The notes under the pieces: generated by a model | Seen by the model: only the letters and a program-made list of their open reading frames with translations | What the model was told of the DNA's origin: nothing | Databases searched by the model: none | Source of the DNA: Harmothoe impar | Taxonomy: Eukaryota > Annelida > Polychaeta > Phyllodocida > Polynoidae | Assembly: GCA_947462335.1 (NCBI GenBank) | Contig: OX381716.1 | Span: 1,924,845-1,988,844 of the forward strand | DNA: 64,000 nt | Direction: 5' to 3' | Position numbers and translations under genes: made by a program | Shown: one piece after another, positions 37,068 to 48,696 of the stretch | Numbering within the stretch: position 1 is the stretch's first letter | How the letters are laid out: each line of letters starts with the position of its first letter

Positions 37068-39452
37068 AGCAAACTGCTCCATAGAGAGGGTATACACAGG
37101 CAGGTAGATGGCTGGACCTGGGATGTGTATTGTACAGGAGAGGGTGAGTTAAAGGTCACTATTAGAGGAAAGACATTCAAAACTATGCTGTACTTTATTA
37201 TGATTGATATGAGGAAGAGAGAATATGTGGGATGTAAAAAATATCAACTATCATGCTTTCAGAGGCTCTAGTTTGATATTTCCTGGGAATGTCAAAGTCA
37301 GAAAAAACCTAAGTCAAAGAAGCAATATTGATGTTGCTGATAAGTAAAGCAGAAACAGAAAAATGGAAAATGGAAACATAGTACTTGGCAACTGTTCACC
37401 TGTTGTTGCTGTGGAGAAAAAGTGAATATCTCTTAAATATTTACATATAACTGTCAACACAATGGAAAGAGACTATAGATTGTTATGACAAATACTGTCA
37501 TCATATCTGCTTCCTAATAAAATTAGGACTTATGAAGAAATGATGGTCAAAGGAGCAATATCCATGTTGCTGATATGTGGAGCAGAAACAGAAAAATGTG
37601 AAAAGGAAACATAATTGTTATGTGTTTTCACAAAAAAAAAGCAGTCTGATGTTGCAAAAATTGATTTCAGGATTATATTGCTCTCATAAAGAGCACATCC
37701 CTACTAATCAACCATTTAACTATAGTGAAGTAAATATATATAAAAAAACAGTCCGAACCCTTATATACCTAAATTCATGCAAAAATCTATATTTCTGACC
37801 TATCACCCTCATTATTTCTGGTTCATGATTCACTTATTCTGACTGGTTTTGTGAAAACGTACCACAATTCTTGACTCTTACATCACTGTTGTTGTTGTGG
37901 AGAAAAGAAACCATCTCCCCTGTTTGTACACCTGCCTTGCAGTACCCAGATATCATCAGGATGTTTAGGTCTCACCATTACCTCCCACAGTCCGACCATC
38001 ATATTACAACAACTTTTTCTTTTTGTGATAAATACCTTTGTGGCATCTGGTCCTGACCATTTCATATCATGAACAACAAGTTAGGAATCCTCAGCTGGGA
38101 ATAGGAAGACATTCTTGGCCTGTTGTCCTGACAGATGCAGCACTTAGAAGGTTAAAGGAAGCGATCTGCCTCACAGTGGGCTGTTATAACTCATGTGGGA
38201 AAATTGTTGTTCTCATCTAAAAGCAATTTTACAATGACACATATTTAAGTGGGGCACTAACAGTGTCTTACAAAAATGGCTGCACTTGAATGCAGTTACA
38301 TAGAAATGACATTAGGGTAGGCACAGCATTATTTGTATGGGAATGTGGACATGCCTTAAACAGTGTAAATTGCATTAAATCATCCACAACTCTATAATTG
38401 AAGTAGGTATCCTGTTTCAACAGTCCTATAGTAGACAGGCCGAATATAGGATAAAGTAATCTTCTCTACCATACCTAGAGACTTTCCACCAGAATATGAT
38501 CCCCTCTGTCTGGAGATGGCACTAATGTAGATATGATGTAGAGTAGGCCTAACACCGTGAGGCGACTCCTCTTGGTTCAATAGAAGACATGGCAGGCAGG
38601 GGTCATTACTTGTAGACTAACATTTAGTGAGGAAAACCGTATACATATGCTTATTGTCATCAATACTTGTCTAAGCACATGACAATATTATTAAGTATAC
38701 ATGTGTACACAAGAGTAGAGGAGAGATGTAAAATGTTTAGCCATAATTGACTACATAAGTGTAGTCTAAGAGTAACAGAGAACTAAATTTTATCACGAGA
38801 GGTGTCTTGGGTGCCACTAGTCCTGTTGACTGGGAAATAATGCCCAGAGCTTACTGAGACATATAGACTAGCTCTGCTTGCTGTATGCATGCCCAGTAAA
38901 TCAGCTTTTTACTCCCCCAGCAGAGGTTCAGGTAATATATGGGCAGCGTGAGAGCTTTGGGAGTGAGTGGAGTAGCTTGGTGGTCTGTCATGCCTGGAAG
39001 TTGTAGTGAGGTGCTCTGTGAGTTTGAACGGCGCTGAACCCTTATGGTATAGCCATTATTTGATGGAAGGGGGGGGGGTTGCTTGATTTAAGGTGAGGTA
39101 GGGGAGTATATATCTCACCCACTATCAGCAATAGGAAATTGCTGTTATGATGCTCAGGCTTTATTTGATGGTATTACAGAATCTCTCCATCCAGAAATAC
39201 ATAAATGATGTTATGATACCTCTGCTTTCACAGATTTGACCAGGGTACCAAGTGTGCTAAGACCCAAGTCCAATAAGTGAAAAAGAATGCAAATGAATCA
39301 TATTGAGTTGCTTTTTTCAATAAAAATGTTTTGAAATTTAAATCTTATAGAAGTCAAGGTTTTAAATACCTCTGCAACATTACATTACACATCAATAAAG
39401 TGCAAAGGCATAACATGTACAGATATGATTGTATTAAAATGCAGAGGTCAGC

Positions 39453-39625
39453 GCAATATGGTTACATCACACTATCCATGTCCAGGCTACAGCCAGTACA
39501 ATATGGTTATGTTGTACTATCCATGTTCAGGCTACACCCTGTACAATATGGTTATGTTGTACTATCCATGTCCAGGCTACACCCTGTGCAGTATGGTTGT
39601 GTTGTACTATCCTTGTCCAGGCTAC
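39453..39625 (+). repeat. 45-bp minisatellite, about four units
   Basis: The phrase CA(A/G)TATGGTTATGTTGTACTA recurs at 39453, 39499, 39544 and 39589. Copy 2 has a single unit at about 21190-21235, so the array expanded after duplication. Because 45 is a multiple of three, it creates false frames of up to 112 codons. Confidence 0.9.
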
Positions 39626-40497
39626 ACCCAGTAGACTCACATGGTAGGATAAGCTGCAGACCTGACTAATGGTTATTGTTGTAAGGATCCCCGACTGCTG
39701 CTACTTGACTTGCGGCCTTCTAGGATTCCATGGCATGTGGTACATTCCCTGTCCCTGGGGTTCTAGGCACTCACTCAGAGTGTAAGCTCTTCTACCCAAC
39801 TATGCCGCATACCTCCTCACTGATATTCTCTAGCTGGTATTAGGTAACTAAGACATACCTAGAAAGTCATTGTTCTGTTATAGGTATGTGGATCGGTAAG
39901 TCTTTAGCTGGAATCAGGGTTTCCAGGAACTATGACATGCCCGATAGGTCATTACAGGTGTATAGACCCATGTAGTGGGCATGAATGTCATTGAGCATCT
40001 GAGATGTAGTCAGTTACATGTTGTCTTCTGTAAGTTTTCATGCATAAGCTAGGTACTGAGCAATATTTCCTTGGGACAATTATGAATACAGAGACATCTC
40101 TGACTCTCTGCTCTGCCATTTCCACTCAAAGAAACGTGAATTTTCAGGTGTAAATGATACATCTTGAGGCTACAGGATAAATACCCTCTTGATTTCAGAC
40201 AAACTACAATAAGCCCTCTGTGTTACTAATGGGGTATCACTGACACTGCTTCAGAGTGATTGTACAGCTTGTTAGAAGCCTCCTGCTGGGTGTACTTCTA
40301 CCGAGGGGAAAGCTGAGCTGCATGGGTACCTCTCTGTACCAGTTGATATAGAGCTCTCCTGGCACCCTCTGTACCAGCTAACGTAGAGCTAATATAGAGA
40401 CACTTATACACTGCAGGGCCCTGGTCCTTACACGGTCCTGTCCACTAAAAAACATTTGAAAGTGAATAATAAAAAAAAACTTTAAAATTTAAATTGA

Positions 40498-40682
40498 TGT
40501 TAACCCTGTAAGGACAGTTGTCCCTGAAAGATGACATTTCCCTTCAGGGGTGTCTCAACATCATAAGGACAGCATGATGCATGAATGCAGCACTTGGGAG
40601 TCACTCATGAGGGCTACATTCATGCATTATGATGACCAAGGCCATGAAGCTCTAAGGTATTATACCATCCCTAAGGGTTAAG
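40498..40682. repeat. Dispersed palindromic GCATGATGCA repeat
   Basis: This is the collinear counterpart of 24178-24362, with the same ends (AACCCTGTAAGGACAG, CCCTAAGGGTTAAG). Confidence 0.6.
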
Positions 40683-43114
40683 ATAATTGTTTTAAAGAAT
40701 AGTTGACAGTTACTTTACAAGGAATTGACTGCAGTTCCACTCTCAGTCAGAATATCCCACAATTGGCCACAATGCTGTTTAGAACCCAATGCTGTCAGGG
40801 CCAATGACTTGGTAATGGCTATGGAATGTTGTATTGCTACTGCGCATGCTGACACATGTGTTGCCCACATAGGCCCTGACTGCTGCTGCTGCATGTTGTG
40901 CTAAACCTAGAAGGCATTCATGGACTGGAGTAAGCTACTGCTTTATGTTTATGGGACTGAGTGTCGCGACTGCCATTTGGTTTGAACTCATGTCAGGCCT
41001 CCCTCAGGGTTACAAGTGTAAGGGATGTGGTTCTTGTCTCACCACCCCCTTCCATGCACCAAACTGACCCACAAGCATAAGGTACAATTATACTGAACAC
41101 TTCACACTATCCACGCAGCCTTCACGGAACAAGTCCAGTAACCTAATATAGCAGTCAATATCAGGCTGTTTAGAGAGGATCAGCATAGGTGACAAAATAT
41201 AAATGGTACCATCAGGATCTTTTTGGGAAAACCCAGTCAGACCAGTAGGTATCCTATAGTCACATGACCACCTATAATGGCACCACCCCCTGTCAATCAT
41301 AAGTGCCCTAATACCTCTCACCTCAGGAAATGTGGAGGAAAAAAATACTTCTGAAAAAACATGGTGATTGTGCTGTTGGACCTAATGGATATCAGTATTT
41401 GACGGCTGCAATTATAGGCAGGAGTGTGAATAAACAGAACCATGTGGTTCATGCCAGGAAGAGTGCAGAGGTTTTTAACTGTTGTTTCAGTATTTTGGTT
41501 TTTAAGCTCAGCTCTTATTGCAGAGGATGTGCAATTTGCGCCAATTTCATTTTGCAATGAGTGGATCAGGTTTCAGGGTCAGAACTCCTCATGACGTGAG
41601 AAGCGCCTGCCAAGCCACAGCTGGGGACGTTATCATGTATAAACTATTTAAGGAGGGCATGCTGCATTACAGCAGCATCTGTTGTCATGATGCAACAGTG
41701 GCAGTGAGTTAACTAGTCACACTTTATTGATGCTTCATGCCAACCCTTTTAGGGATGTAGCAACCCCATAGGGTTAGCAGAATGGACAGTGAGTGTGAAC
41801 GTACTTGCCAGAGCTGCATTCTGATGCATTTATAATGATGGCAAAAGCATTGAATCACATTAAAACACAGAAACATCCCTCAAAGGTGAACACTTTGCTG
41901 CAGAGCCATAATGGAAGTCTTTTATGTCTTTTTATGTTTTTTTTGTTATCTTTTTAACAGGGGGTCATAAAACATAGGTGTATGGTGTCCAGGTGGCATC
42001 CCTGAGTGTCAGAATACTAATGCTATCTAGATTATGCAAGCATGTTTTGGAAAGCAGGTATTCAGGTCATTGGATGATGCCAAAACTCGGGTTGTGCATT
42101 ATTCACCTGATGAAGGCAACTACATCTGCCAAAACGTAATGGTCATTATGATCTAACATGGTAAAATTAAAGCTATTCAAAACAAAGTCTTGTTGTTCTA
42201 GTTGTGTCTATAATAGAAATATAATGTATGTTACTCAGTTGTTGCTGCTATGAAGCAGGGGTAATTCATCATAGAGTGACAGGAGCTTATTCATCTACAT
42301 CAGTGCCATCCACCTCCATACTTTTTACTTCATGCTCCTTCATTATCGTGCTCACTTCTTCCTTACAATCTAATTCACATGTTCTGCCCCTGTCCTCTCT
42401 TGTCTCTTTCTATCCTGCAAGTATCTCCCGTCGTTTTTATGCCCTATACTGTGCTGAGATTGATTGCACAAGGATGAGGAGTAAATCCTCCCAAAACGAG
42501 TATTGCCATTTTTCTGTCATTCCAGCGATAGTATACCATTATTGATTATCTATATCAAAGCACTCCCAGGGCCAAAGAGTGTACAGTTTACCTACTGACA
42601 GATGCCTTTTTGGTGCTGAGGTCATTAAGGGAGTCCTGGAGGCCCTTTTGTGGTCCTTAGCTGAGGCTGTCTAGACCTGAAGGAACCTCTACACAGGCCT
42701 TCTAGCATTGGCAGTATTAGGACGAGTCAACATGTCAACAAGATTAAGCACTTATTTCACGCCTGAACCAAAGCATTGAAAATTATCAATTGCTCTTTTA
42801 CATTTAGTGTTATATTTCTGTTACCCCCAATATCTCCATAAGGAAGTTACAACCTCACTGGGCATGGGGAAACTGATTCTAGTCTGCTTTTATGGTCAGA
42901 TTTAAATCCATTTTATGTGTTCAGTCTTCAAAGCTAATGTTATCAGATGTAAAATACACCAGACTAGGACCCCTGCACCTTGACCCCTTTTTTTTTGAGT
43001 CAGTGCCAGTAGTGACTAGTGTAGTTCATTCATCAATAGACACTGGTGTACAGAGCTACCTTCCCCATAAACCCTGACGCTACACAGAGATTCCATGATA
43101 CAGCTGGGCCTTGG

Positions 43115-43370
43115 TAACCCTTTAAGGGCGGCAAATCATTAAAATGTGATATTTGTTATCATGATGCATCGATGCAGCCTCAGTGAGTAACTCACCGGTG
43201 CTGCAATGATGCATCATGCCAATGTTGTGGGAGTGTTTCAACCTAACAAGGTTGGCATGATCCTTAAATGCAGCACTGGGGGGTTACTCGCCAGGGCTGA
43301 ATTTATGCATCATGATGACCAAGGTCATGATGTATAAAGGCATTATGCCATTCTCATAGGCTTAATGAAT
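43115..43370. repeat. Dispersed palindromic GCATGATGCA repeat, two nested palindromes
   Basis: It contains GTAACCCTTTAAGGGCGGC, then GATGCAGCCTCAGTGAGTAAC with its inverse CTCACCGGTGCTGCAATGATG, then a second GCAGCACTGGGGGGTTACTC and CATGATGACC half. The unit looks like a palindrome that has itself been duplicated head to tail. Confidence 0.6.
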
Positions 43371-44890
43371 AATCATCACCCTTAGTCCTTGTAGCATCCC
43401 TGTGAATATTGCTGTGTAAGAGGGGTGATGGATAGGCTGTGTTCTTAACCACCACATTACACATTATGTATTACCTCACTTCAAAACTCACCACCTCCCT
43501 CGTGCATTATATATCACCTCTCAAACTACTCTTTCCACACAATTCCCATACAATGTGTCAACTTGCTTAAACAAAGCTTTAGACCTCTAAAGCTAGCTAG
43601 GAGCATCCTGCTTGCATGCTGATATTATTTCAGCAGTGAAACAGCGACTCAATACCAATGGAACTACTAATAGAAACTCTAAACAAACTGAGCTTAGGCC
43701 CCACATTGGAAGTACAGTAGGCCATTTTGAATAGATTGTTGATGCAATTGGCAAATGAAGTGATAACAAATCCTGGCCACACAGATTGTCCTCTTCTAGC
43801 TTTTGCCCATCACCACTAGCACAGTCACTATTGATTATCACAGCTGTAGACCAATAGAAGAACACTCCCAGGGGCAAAGGTGCTAGAACCTGGCTAGTGG
43901 CTGATGCCCTTTTGGTGCTGAGGTCATTAAGGGAGTCCTGGAGGCCATTTATGGCCCTTAGCTGAGGCTGCCTAGAGTTGCAGCTCTGAGAGTTAACCCT
44001 TTAAAGACATCATGATGTAGCAGTTCAAAGTTAACCCTCTAAGTTAATGCATTATGTTAACTCTTTAAGACAACTTGATTTGTTAGTTCTCAGGGTTAAC
44101 CCTTAAAGGGTGGCATGATACCTCAATGCATCATGCATAAATACACCCCTGGTGGGTTACTTACCGGGGCTGCATTCAAACACAAGGCTGACCGTAAAGG
44201 GTTGAGACACTACTGAAGTGTCGGCATGATGCACACATGCAGCACTGGTGAAATACTCAATAGCCATGCATTGGTGAATCATGACAACAAATGTCATCTT
44301 TTAGAAACATGTGGCCTAAATGGACAACCCAATACACCAGCTTTCTTAATAGTTACTTTAAGGACAATGTGATCGCTAAAATGCGTGAGGTTTATTTATG
44401 CACATGCAGCCCAAAGGTGCAGTAATCATGAGATGTTATTCTGATCTGAAATATTCAATGACACCTACACCTTACAGCCCTGCTGCATCCTTTGTGATTT
44501 TTTAAAGTAAGCCAGTGTAAATACTGCTAACTGTGCAATGTGTCTTCATGCTACAAAAGTAAACCAGTCCAGTTGGTGGGTGATGGATGTGTACACAATG
44601 ACAGGGTGAGGTACACAACACTGTTTGTATACAAGTAACAAGAGTCTGTGTCTCAGTGACTAATCACCTGTCTGACCTAAACATCAACAACGTCCATATC
44701 ACAGACATATGTTCACGCCTAGTACAGTTAGACTGCAGTGGTACTTGGACTACAAACAATAAAAGTAATGCCCATTCACAATACCATTTCCTCTGAATGA
44801 ACTTTTTACCATTCTCCTTAACATATTCCAGATTTTTATAAAGAAAGCTTGATTTAAAGCATTTCATATGTGAAACTTTAAATCTTCGAC

Positions 44891-45873
44891 GCTTTTAATA
44901 GGCAAATGTACACATTGTATAGAGAGTTAAGGGCAGTAACTCATGTTCTTCAAGTACCAAGCTAAGAAAAGGTAGTTGGACAGATTTTGATTTGGAGGTG
45001 TTGGAGGGCATCTTTTACAAACCATGTGGCAGGATGCATGTTGGTGAAGTTGACATGCTCAACAGTTTGAGATTACCCGTGTTAACAAAGTGAATTGTAG
45101 CAGCCTCTACTACAACAAATACAGAAAGGCACCTAGTGTGTGTATTACAACCATGATCTATTACATGGTTTGAAGGATGATGAAGAGACCAGGTAAGGCT
45201 TTATTCGATGACATACACAAAGAATAGAGGTGAATCTTTAACAGGGCAGCCCATAAAACATTGACAAACAGACTCACAAGTTGTCCCATCATGTTAGGTT
45301 AACTGCCTTTTTACCTTTATTGTAGTATATGCTGTTTCCAGCACATCATATATTTGCTCAGGTTATAAACACTACAGTTTTCAACAGCTGTTAGGATAAT
45401 AAACCATGCCCTAGGGTATCTGTAACTGCAAAGTAGGGAACTTCTTTAGAGCTGATAGGTCAGCATGTGTACAGACCCTATTATGTTCCTGTTACAGGAA
45501 CATGCCTCACTCTTGTATCCAGTATGACGCTACTGCCATGGTATGTGGAGCAATCTTTTACACCATACTCAGAGCCACAGTTTCAGAACTTGTTTTCACA
45601 CATTATTTTTCTTTGTGTATAGTGTAAGCTAGAGTGTGAGCCCTGCTGGAACTAAAAGGAAGCCATTGTAGAATAGTCACCTTTTTTCTCAAATAAATAT
45701 TTACTATTTGCAACTTCCTGATGCCACGTTCACAGCGCTCTTTCTCGATTTCACAGAGTAGCATCATATGAGGGAGATATGTCTATTGCTCTGCAGTGGA
45801 TTGCTTGATATAAAATGAATAGGAATATCTTCTAATCTGGAGAGACTCTCATTGACATATATGTGTTATCATA
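44891..45873. repeat. Diverged fragment of a fourth macro-duplication copy
   Basis: 45060-45600 aligns loosely with 33470-34050 (shared phrases GATTACCCGTGTTAACAAAGTG, AACACTACAG, CAACAGCTGTTAGGAT). It is clearly more diverged than copies 1 to 3 are from each other. It is cut at 45873 by the LTR retrotransposon. A further related patch is at about 61360-61490, matching about 32330-32430. Confidence 0.6.
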
Positions 45874-45877
45874 TTAC

Positions 45878-46416
45878 TGTAACGGGTTGACTATAAGTCT
45901 AACGTTATCGTTGTATATCTATTGTATGTTATAAGATGTAACACGGTTCTATTGTGTTTAATAACTGTTTTATTCATATAACTAGTGTCGTCGGTTCGTT
46001 ACATACACCGACTCCTCTAGTTCGGTTATCTATACGGTAGTGTACCGGTACCACCTTCGGTTACCGTCGGTAGTTGTTACATAATCATTTTACATAACTA
46101 AACCTAACAGGTGGCGCTGCTAGTACGGTCACGTGGCTACGCAGCGCTGTATATAAGACGGCTACTTCCCCATTGGAAGTCAGTCAGGTTTGGGACTGTC
46201 GTGACATGACCACCCTGTGCTCACGGGCTTAACTCTATGCTATAGGGTTGCCTACTGTATTATATATCTGTTACTGTTCTTGTATAGCTGATGGTTATAC
46301 CTGGTACTATAATACACCAAGAGTTTCCTATAATAAAGTCGCCATATATTACAGTCTAATTTACCTTGTTTGGTTTTGTACTCAAGTGTTACATACGTAG
46401 TAAGAGACCAACTACA
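45878..46416 (+). repeat. 5' LTR
   Basis: It starts TGTAACGGGTTGAC and ends ACCAACTACA. It holds a CACGTG E-box (46130-46135) preceded by CAGGTGGCGCTGC, a TATATAAG box (46150-46157), a likely initiator TCAGTC about 30 nt on (about 46181), and AATAAA (46332-46337). U3 is therefore about 300 bp and R about 160 bp. Confidence 0.96.
46130..46185 (+). promoter_or_regulatory. LTR core promoter: E-box, TATATAAG, initiator
   Basis: CACGTG at 46130, TATATAAG at 46150 and a pyrimidine-CA initiator context (AAGTCAGTCAGG) at about 46177-46188 have the spacing expected of a Pol II core promoter. The start site is inferred, not shown. Confidence 0.7.
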
Positions 46417-46417
46417 T

Positions 46418-46430
46418 TGGTGCCGTGACC
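46418..46430 (+). other. Primer-binding site, tRNA-His type
   Basis: TGGTGCCGTGAC begins two bases after the 5' LTR. It is the complement of the 3' end of animal tRNA-His (discriminator and acceptor ...GTCACGGC-A-CCA) for 12 bases. That tRNA identity comes from my knowledge of the acceptor stem GCCGTGA. Confidence 0.8.
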
Positions 46431-46477
46431 ACTTGATCGAACCGAACTTGATAAGGTATTAAATAGACTTACAGTAT

Positions 46478-46969
46478 ATGGACTACCTATACGATTTTGT
46501 CAGCTCGTTCAGCGGCAGGATTAAAACCCCTGCTGAGGAACGTGAGGAAGCCGTACAAAATGTACGCTTCTTCACAGGCAAAACAAATAGGGGGGAGAGC
46601 CGGGCAGCCTTGGAGGTGCCCGGTGACGACCTCTCCCAAGAAGCAATAGGTGATCCTATTGTGGAGGCTTTTGCCAGAGGTGAGGACGGAGAGCAATCCC
46701 CTGTCCCAGGACCCTTTGACATCAGCCCCAGGAGATCGTTGGACTCCCTTTCCACGAATCTTTTCTGTCCTGAGGGTCAGAAAATACCGGGTAGAGAGGC
46801 TAAAACTCTCGGCCCTGCTCCCGTCGGTTCCACACCTACGGTAGCGGATCCTTCATTGGATCCAGACACGTCGGTCATCACTGATGGTGCCACTCCTACA
46901 CCCGCAGGTGTGGGGAGTGGGGAACTATCAAAGAAGACTGAGGTGGCATCAAAAGCTCCGGTAAAGTGA
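46478..46969 (+). CDS. gag: Gag N-terminal reading frame
   Basis: This 163-codon frame starts at the first ATG after the primer-binding site with a leader of about 50 nt. It is acidic and rich in Pro, Ser and Glu, with no cysteine motif, and looks disordered. It ends TGA at 46967. The next frame (Gag capsid) is open from 46942, so the two overlap by 28 nt in the -1 relation, and a -1 frameshift would fuse them. I see no canonical X-XXY-YYZ heptamer in the overlap. The alternatives are re-initiation at ATG 47029 or an indel that split one original Gag. Assignment to Gag rests on position, not on sequence similarity. Confidence 0.65.
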   Translation: MDYLYDFVSSFSGRIKTPAEEREEAVQNVRFFTGKTNRGESRAALEVPGDDLSQEAIGDPIVEAFARGEDGEQSPVPGPFDISPRRSLDSLSTNLFCPEGQKIPGREAKTLGPAPVGSTPTVADPSLDPDTSVITDGATPTPAGVGSGELSKKTEVASKAPVK

Positions 46970-48393
46970 ACCTGCCAGCAGTAGAAGAGCCTTCCAGTTT
47001 ACCACTGGATGGGGACCTACTGGCTGACATGCGTATCAACACCAGGAAAGCTGAGTTGCACCAGCTCACGGAAGCCCGGAAGGAACTTGCTTCCATCAAC
47101 CAAACTAGGAAGATATTCCTAAAGGAGGTTGATGAGAAGAAAAGGTTCCTGCTGGAACTCCAAAGCGAGATGGCTTCACATAAGGTGGAGGTTGACAAAC
47201 TTTTGCACCAGAGGGTGTCTGGCGAATGTGAGGTTGCAAGCTTAAATACCTTGGGAAAGGATTTAAGCGCGCAGCTCCACTTAGCCAGGCAAGACCTCGC
47301 AAGCTTAAGGCAAGTCAATCAGGACCTGAAGACGAAGTCAGAACAGGTACCACCACCTACCACGGTGGTACCTCCAGTCATACCCGTACCCAATGTGTAC
47401 ACGACAGTGACACCTTCAAGTGTCCCGCCGCTAGTACACACCACGGTAACAGGTATGACACCTCAGATGGGGGCTAGCTATCTACAGACTCCGGTCTGTG
47501 GTGGCGCCTTTGGAGGCACGGCAACACCTCCAGGGTACACCCACCCATCTACTGGTTCAACGATGTTGAACCAGCAGCAAACCATGGTCTCGGTTCCAGT
47601 ACCGAAGCCCAGAGCTAGACAGGGCTTAACTCCTGTCCAGCGGGCTAAGTACGACAGGAACCCGGCGATTGAGAAGCTGGGGACAGATATCGTCCCGCGG
47701 GACATCGATGAACTGGATGAACGGTATGCTCCTTTTAACTTTGGGGAGACCAAACATCCAGATGCAGCCCATCAAAAGGCCATCGAGATTCCGCCTTTCA
47801 CAGGGTCGCCACCCTGGAGAAAGTACAAGGTTCGGTTCAAGGCTATTGTGGAGAGCAATCGCTGGAACAATCAGCAAGCGCTGGTTGCTCTGAAGCAGGC
47901 ACTCTGCAACGGGCCAGGTGAACCAGCCCTTTTGGCATTCGAGAGAGTGAAGATCAAGACATTGAGCTCACTTGAAGAAACGGCTGAATGGGCGATTGGG
48001 AAGATTGGTGTGCATGACCCAAGGACTCAATTGCTCAAACGTGTCCAACGCAAGGACGAGCATCTGAGATCCTACGGATTTGCTCTACAGGAACTGATAT
48101 CCGAGTGTTATCAGGGATGTAGACCTGACACCCCCACTGTCATCCAGGAGTTAACCTCCAGGTTTGTCAATGGAGTCAGGGACACCAATCTCCAGGCATA
48201 TCTGCGGGAGAAATGGCAGCCGGACTTGTCTCTGGCTGACCTTTTTGACCATGCAGATGTGTATGACACCAAACAGGCTGTTTTTCCTAGTGGAGGAGTG
48301 TCGGCAACTCCATCTGTAGCCCCGAAAGGAGCTCAGGTGGTAGAGGCCGCCACGAAACCATCAAAGAAAAAAGGTGGCGGCAGTAATGCCTGA
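46942..48393 (+). CDS. gag: Gag: coiled coil, Pro-rich linker, capsid domain
   Basis: The frame is open from 46942; its first ATG is 47029, and the GTG at 46966 is not a credible eukaryotic start. Residues from about 47040 to 47340 form a charged heptad-like coiled coil. A Pro/Thr/Val-rich linker (about 47345-47640) follows, then a Ty3/gypsy-type capsid at about 47785-48280. The capsid shows the hallmark pattern F-x-G-x3-W, W-N-N-Q-Q-A-L-x-A-L, and conserved helices ending near D-L-F-D-H-A-D. The frame ends TGA at 48391 just after a lysine-rich tail. The tail is encoded by an A6 run (48367-48372), exactly where a one-base shift would join it to the zinc-knuckle frame. Confidence 0.85.
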   Translation, partial: GGIKSSGKVNLPAVEEPSSLPLDGDLLADMRINTRKAELHQLTEARKELASINQTRKIFLKEVDEKKRFLLELQSEMASHKVEVDKLLHQRVSGECEVASLNTLGKDLSAQLHLARQDLASLRQVNQDLKTKSEQVPPPTTVVPPVIPVPNVYTTVTPSSVPPLVHTTVTGMTPQMGASYLQTPVCGGAFGGTATPPGYTHPSTGSTMLNQQQTMVSVPVPKPRARQGLTPVQRAKYDRNPAIEKLGTDIVPRDIDELDERYAPFNFGETKHPDAAHQKAIEIPPFTGSPPWRKYKVRFKAIVESNRWNNQQALVALKQALCNGPGEPALLAFERVKIKTLSSLEETAEWAIGKIGVHDPRTQLLKRVQRKDEHLRSYGFALQELISECYQGCRPDTPTVIQELTSRFVNGVRDTNLQAYLREKWQPDLSLADLFDHADVYDTKQAVFPSGGVSATPSVAPKGAQVVEAATKPSKKKGGGSNA

Positions 48394-48613
48394 CAGGGAC
48401 ATGGAAAAGATGATTGAGGGTTTGTTGCGGAAGCACTTGGAAAAGAGCTCTGCGTCCACTTCTGATTCTGGATCTGGAAAGAGAAGGAAAAAGAAGAAAA
48501 AGGACATGAAACCTCAGCCATGTAGACGCTGTCAGAAGATGGGTCATTGGGCTAGCGAATGCAAAGCCCCTGCACCCGTCGCTGCTAAAACCGAAAAGGA
48601 GACGGAAAACTGA
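48386..48613 (+). CDS. gag: Gag nucleocapsid with CCHC zinc knuckle
   Basis: The ATG at 48386 overlaps the capsid stop by 8 nt (ATGCCTGA), allowing termination-reinitiation; alternatively the frame is entered by a +1 shift at the A6 run. A very basic stretch (K/R run at about 48478-48505) precedes a perfect CX2CX4HX4C knuckle at 48521-48562 (C-R-R-C ... H-W-A-S-E-C). This RNA-binding domain normally ends Gag. The Pol frame is open from 48589, 25 nt before this stop and in the -1 phase, which is the usual Gag-Pol arrangement. GGAAAAC at 48604-48610 is only a near-match to a slippery heptamer. Confidence 0.85.
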   Translation: MPDRDMEKMIEGLLRKHLEKSSASTSDSGSGKRRKKKKKDMKPQPCRRCQKMGHWASECKAPAPVAAKTEKETEN

Positions 48614-48696
48614 ATGGGGCCCATCCTCTTGGCAAGGATGGCGCCCCCACAGTTAGCCATGCCTGTAAGGGATTAGTAGACAGTGTTAACTCTTCC

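Larger units (their letters stand above)
30569..44890. repeat. Macro-duplication copy 3
   Basis: This is the most complete copy and serves as the reference for copies 1 and 2. It begins at CGGCACGGCATGGATAAGGG, where the preceding sequence of copy 2 stops matching 44880. Stretches without anchors, for example 32450-33730 and 41850-42530, show no gene or RNA feature I can support. Confidence 0.75.

Noticed and set aside
39331..39669. 112-codon frame with 15-residue repeats
   Set aside because: The 45-bp minisatellite keeps phase by being a multiple of three. The single-unit paralog in copy 2 has no frame.
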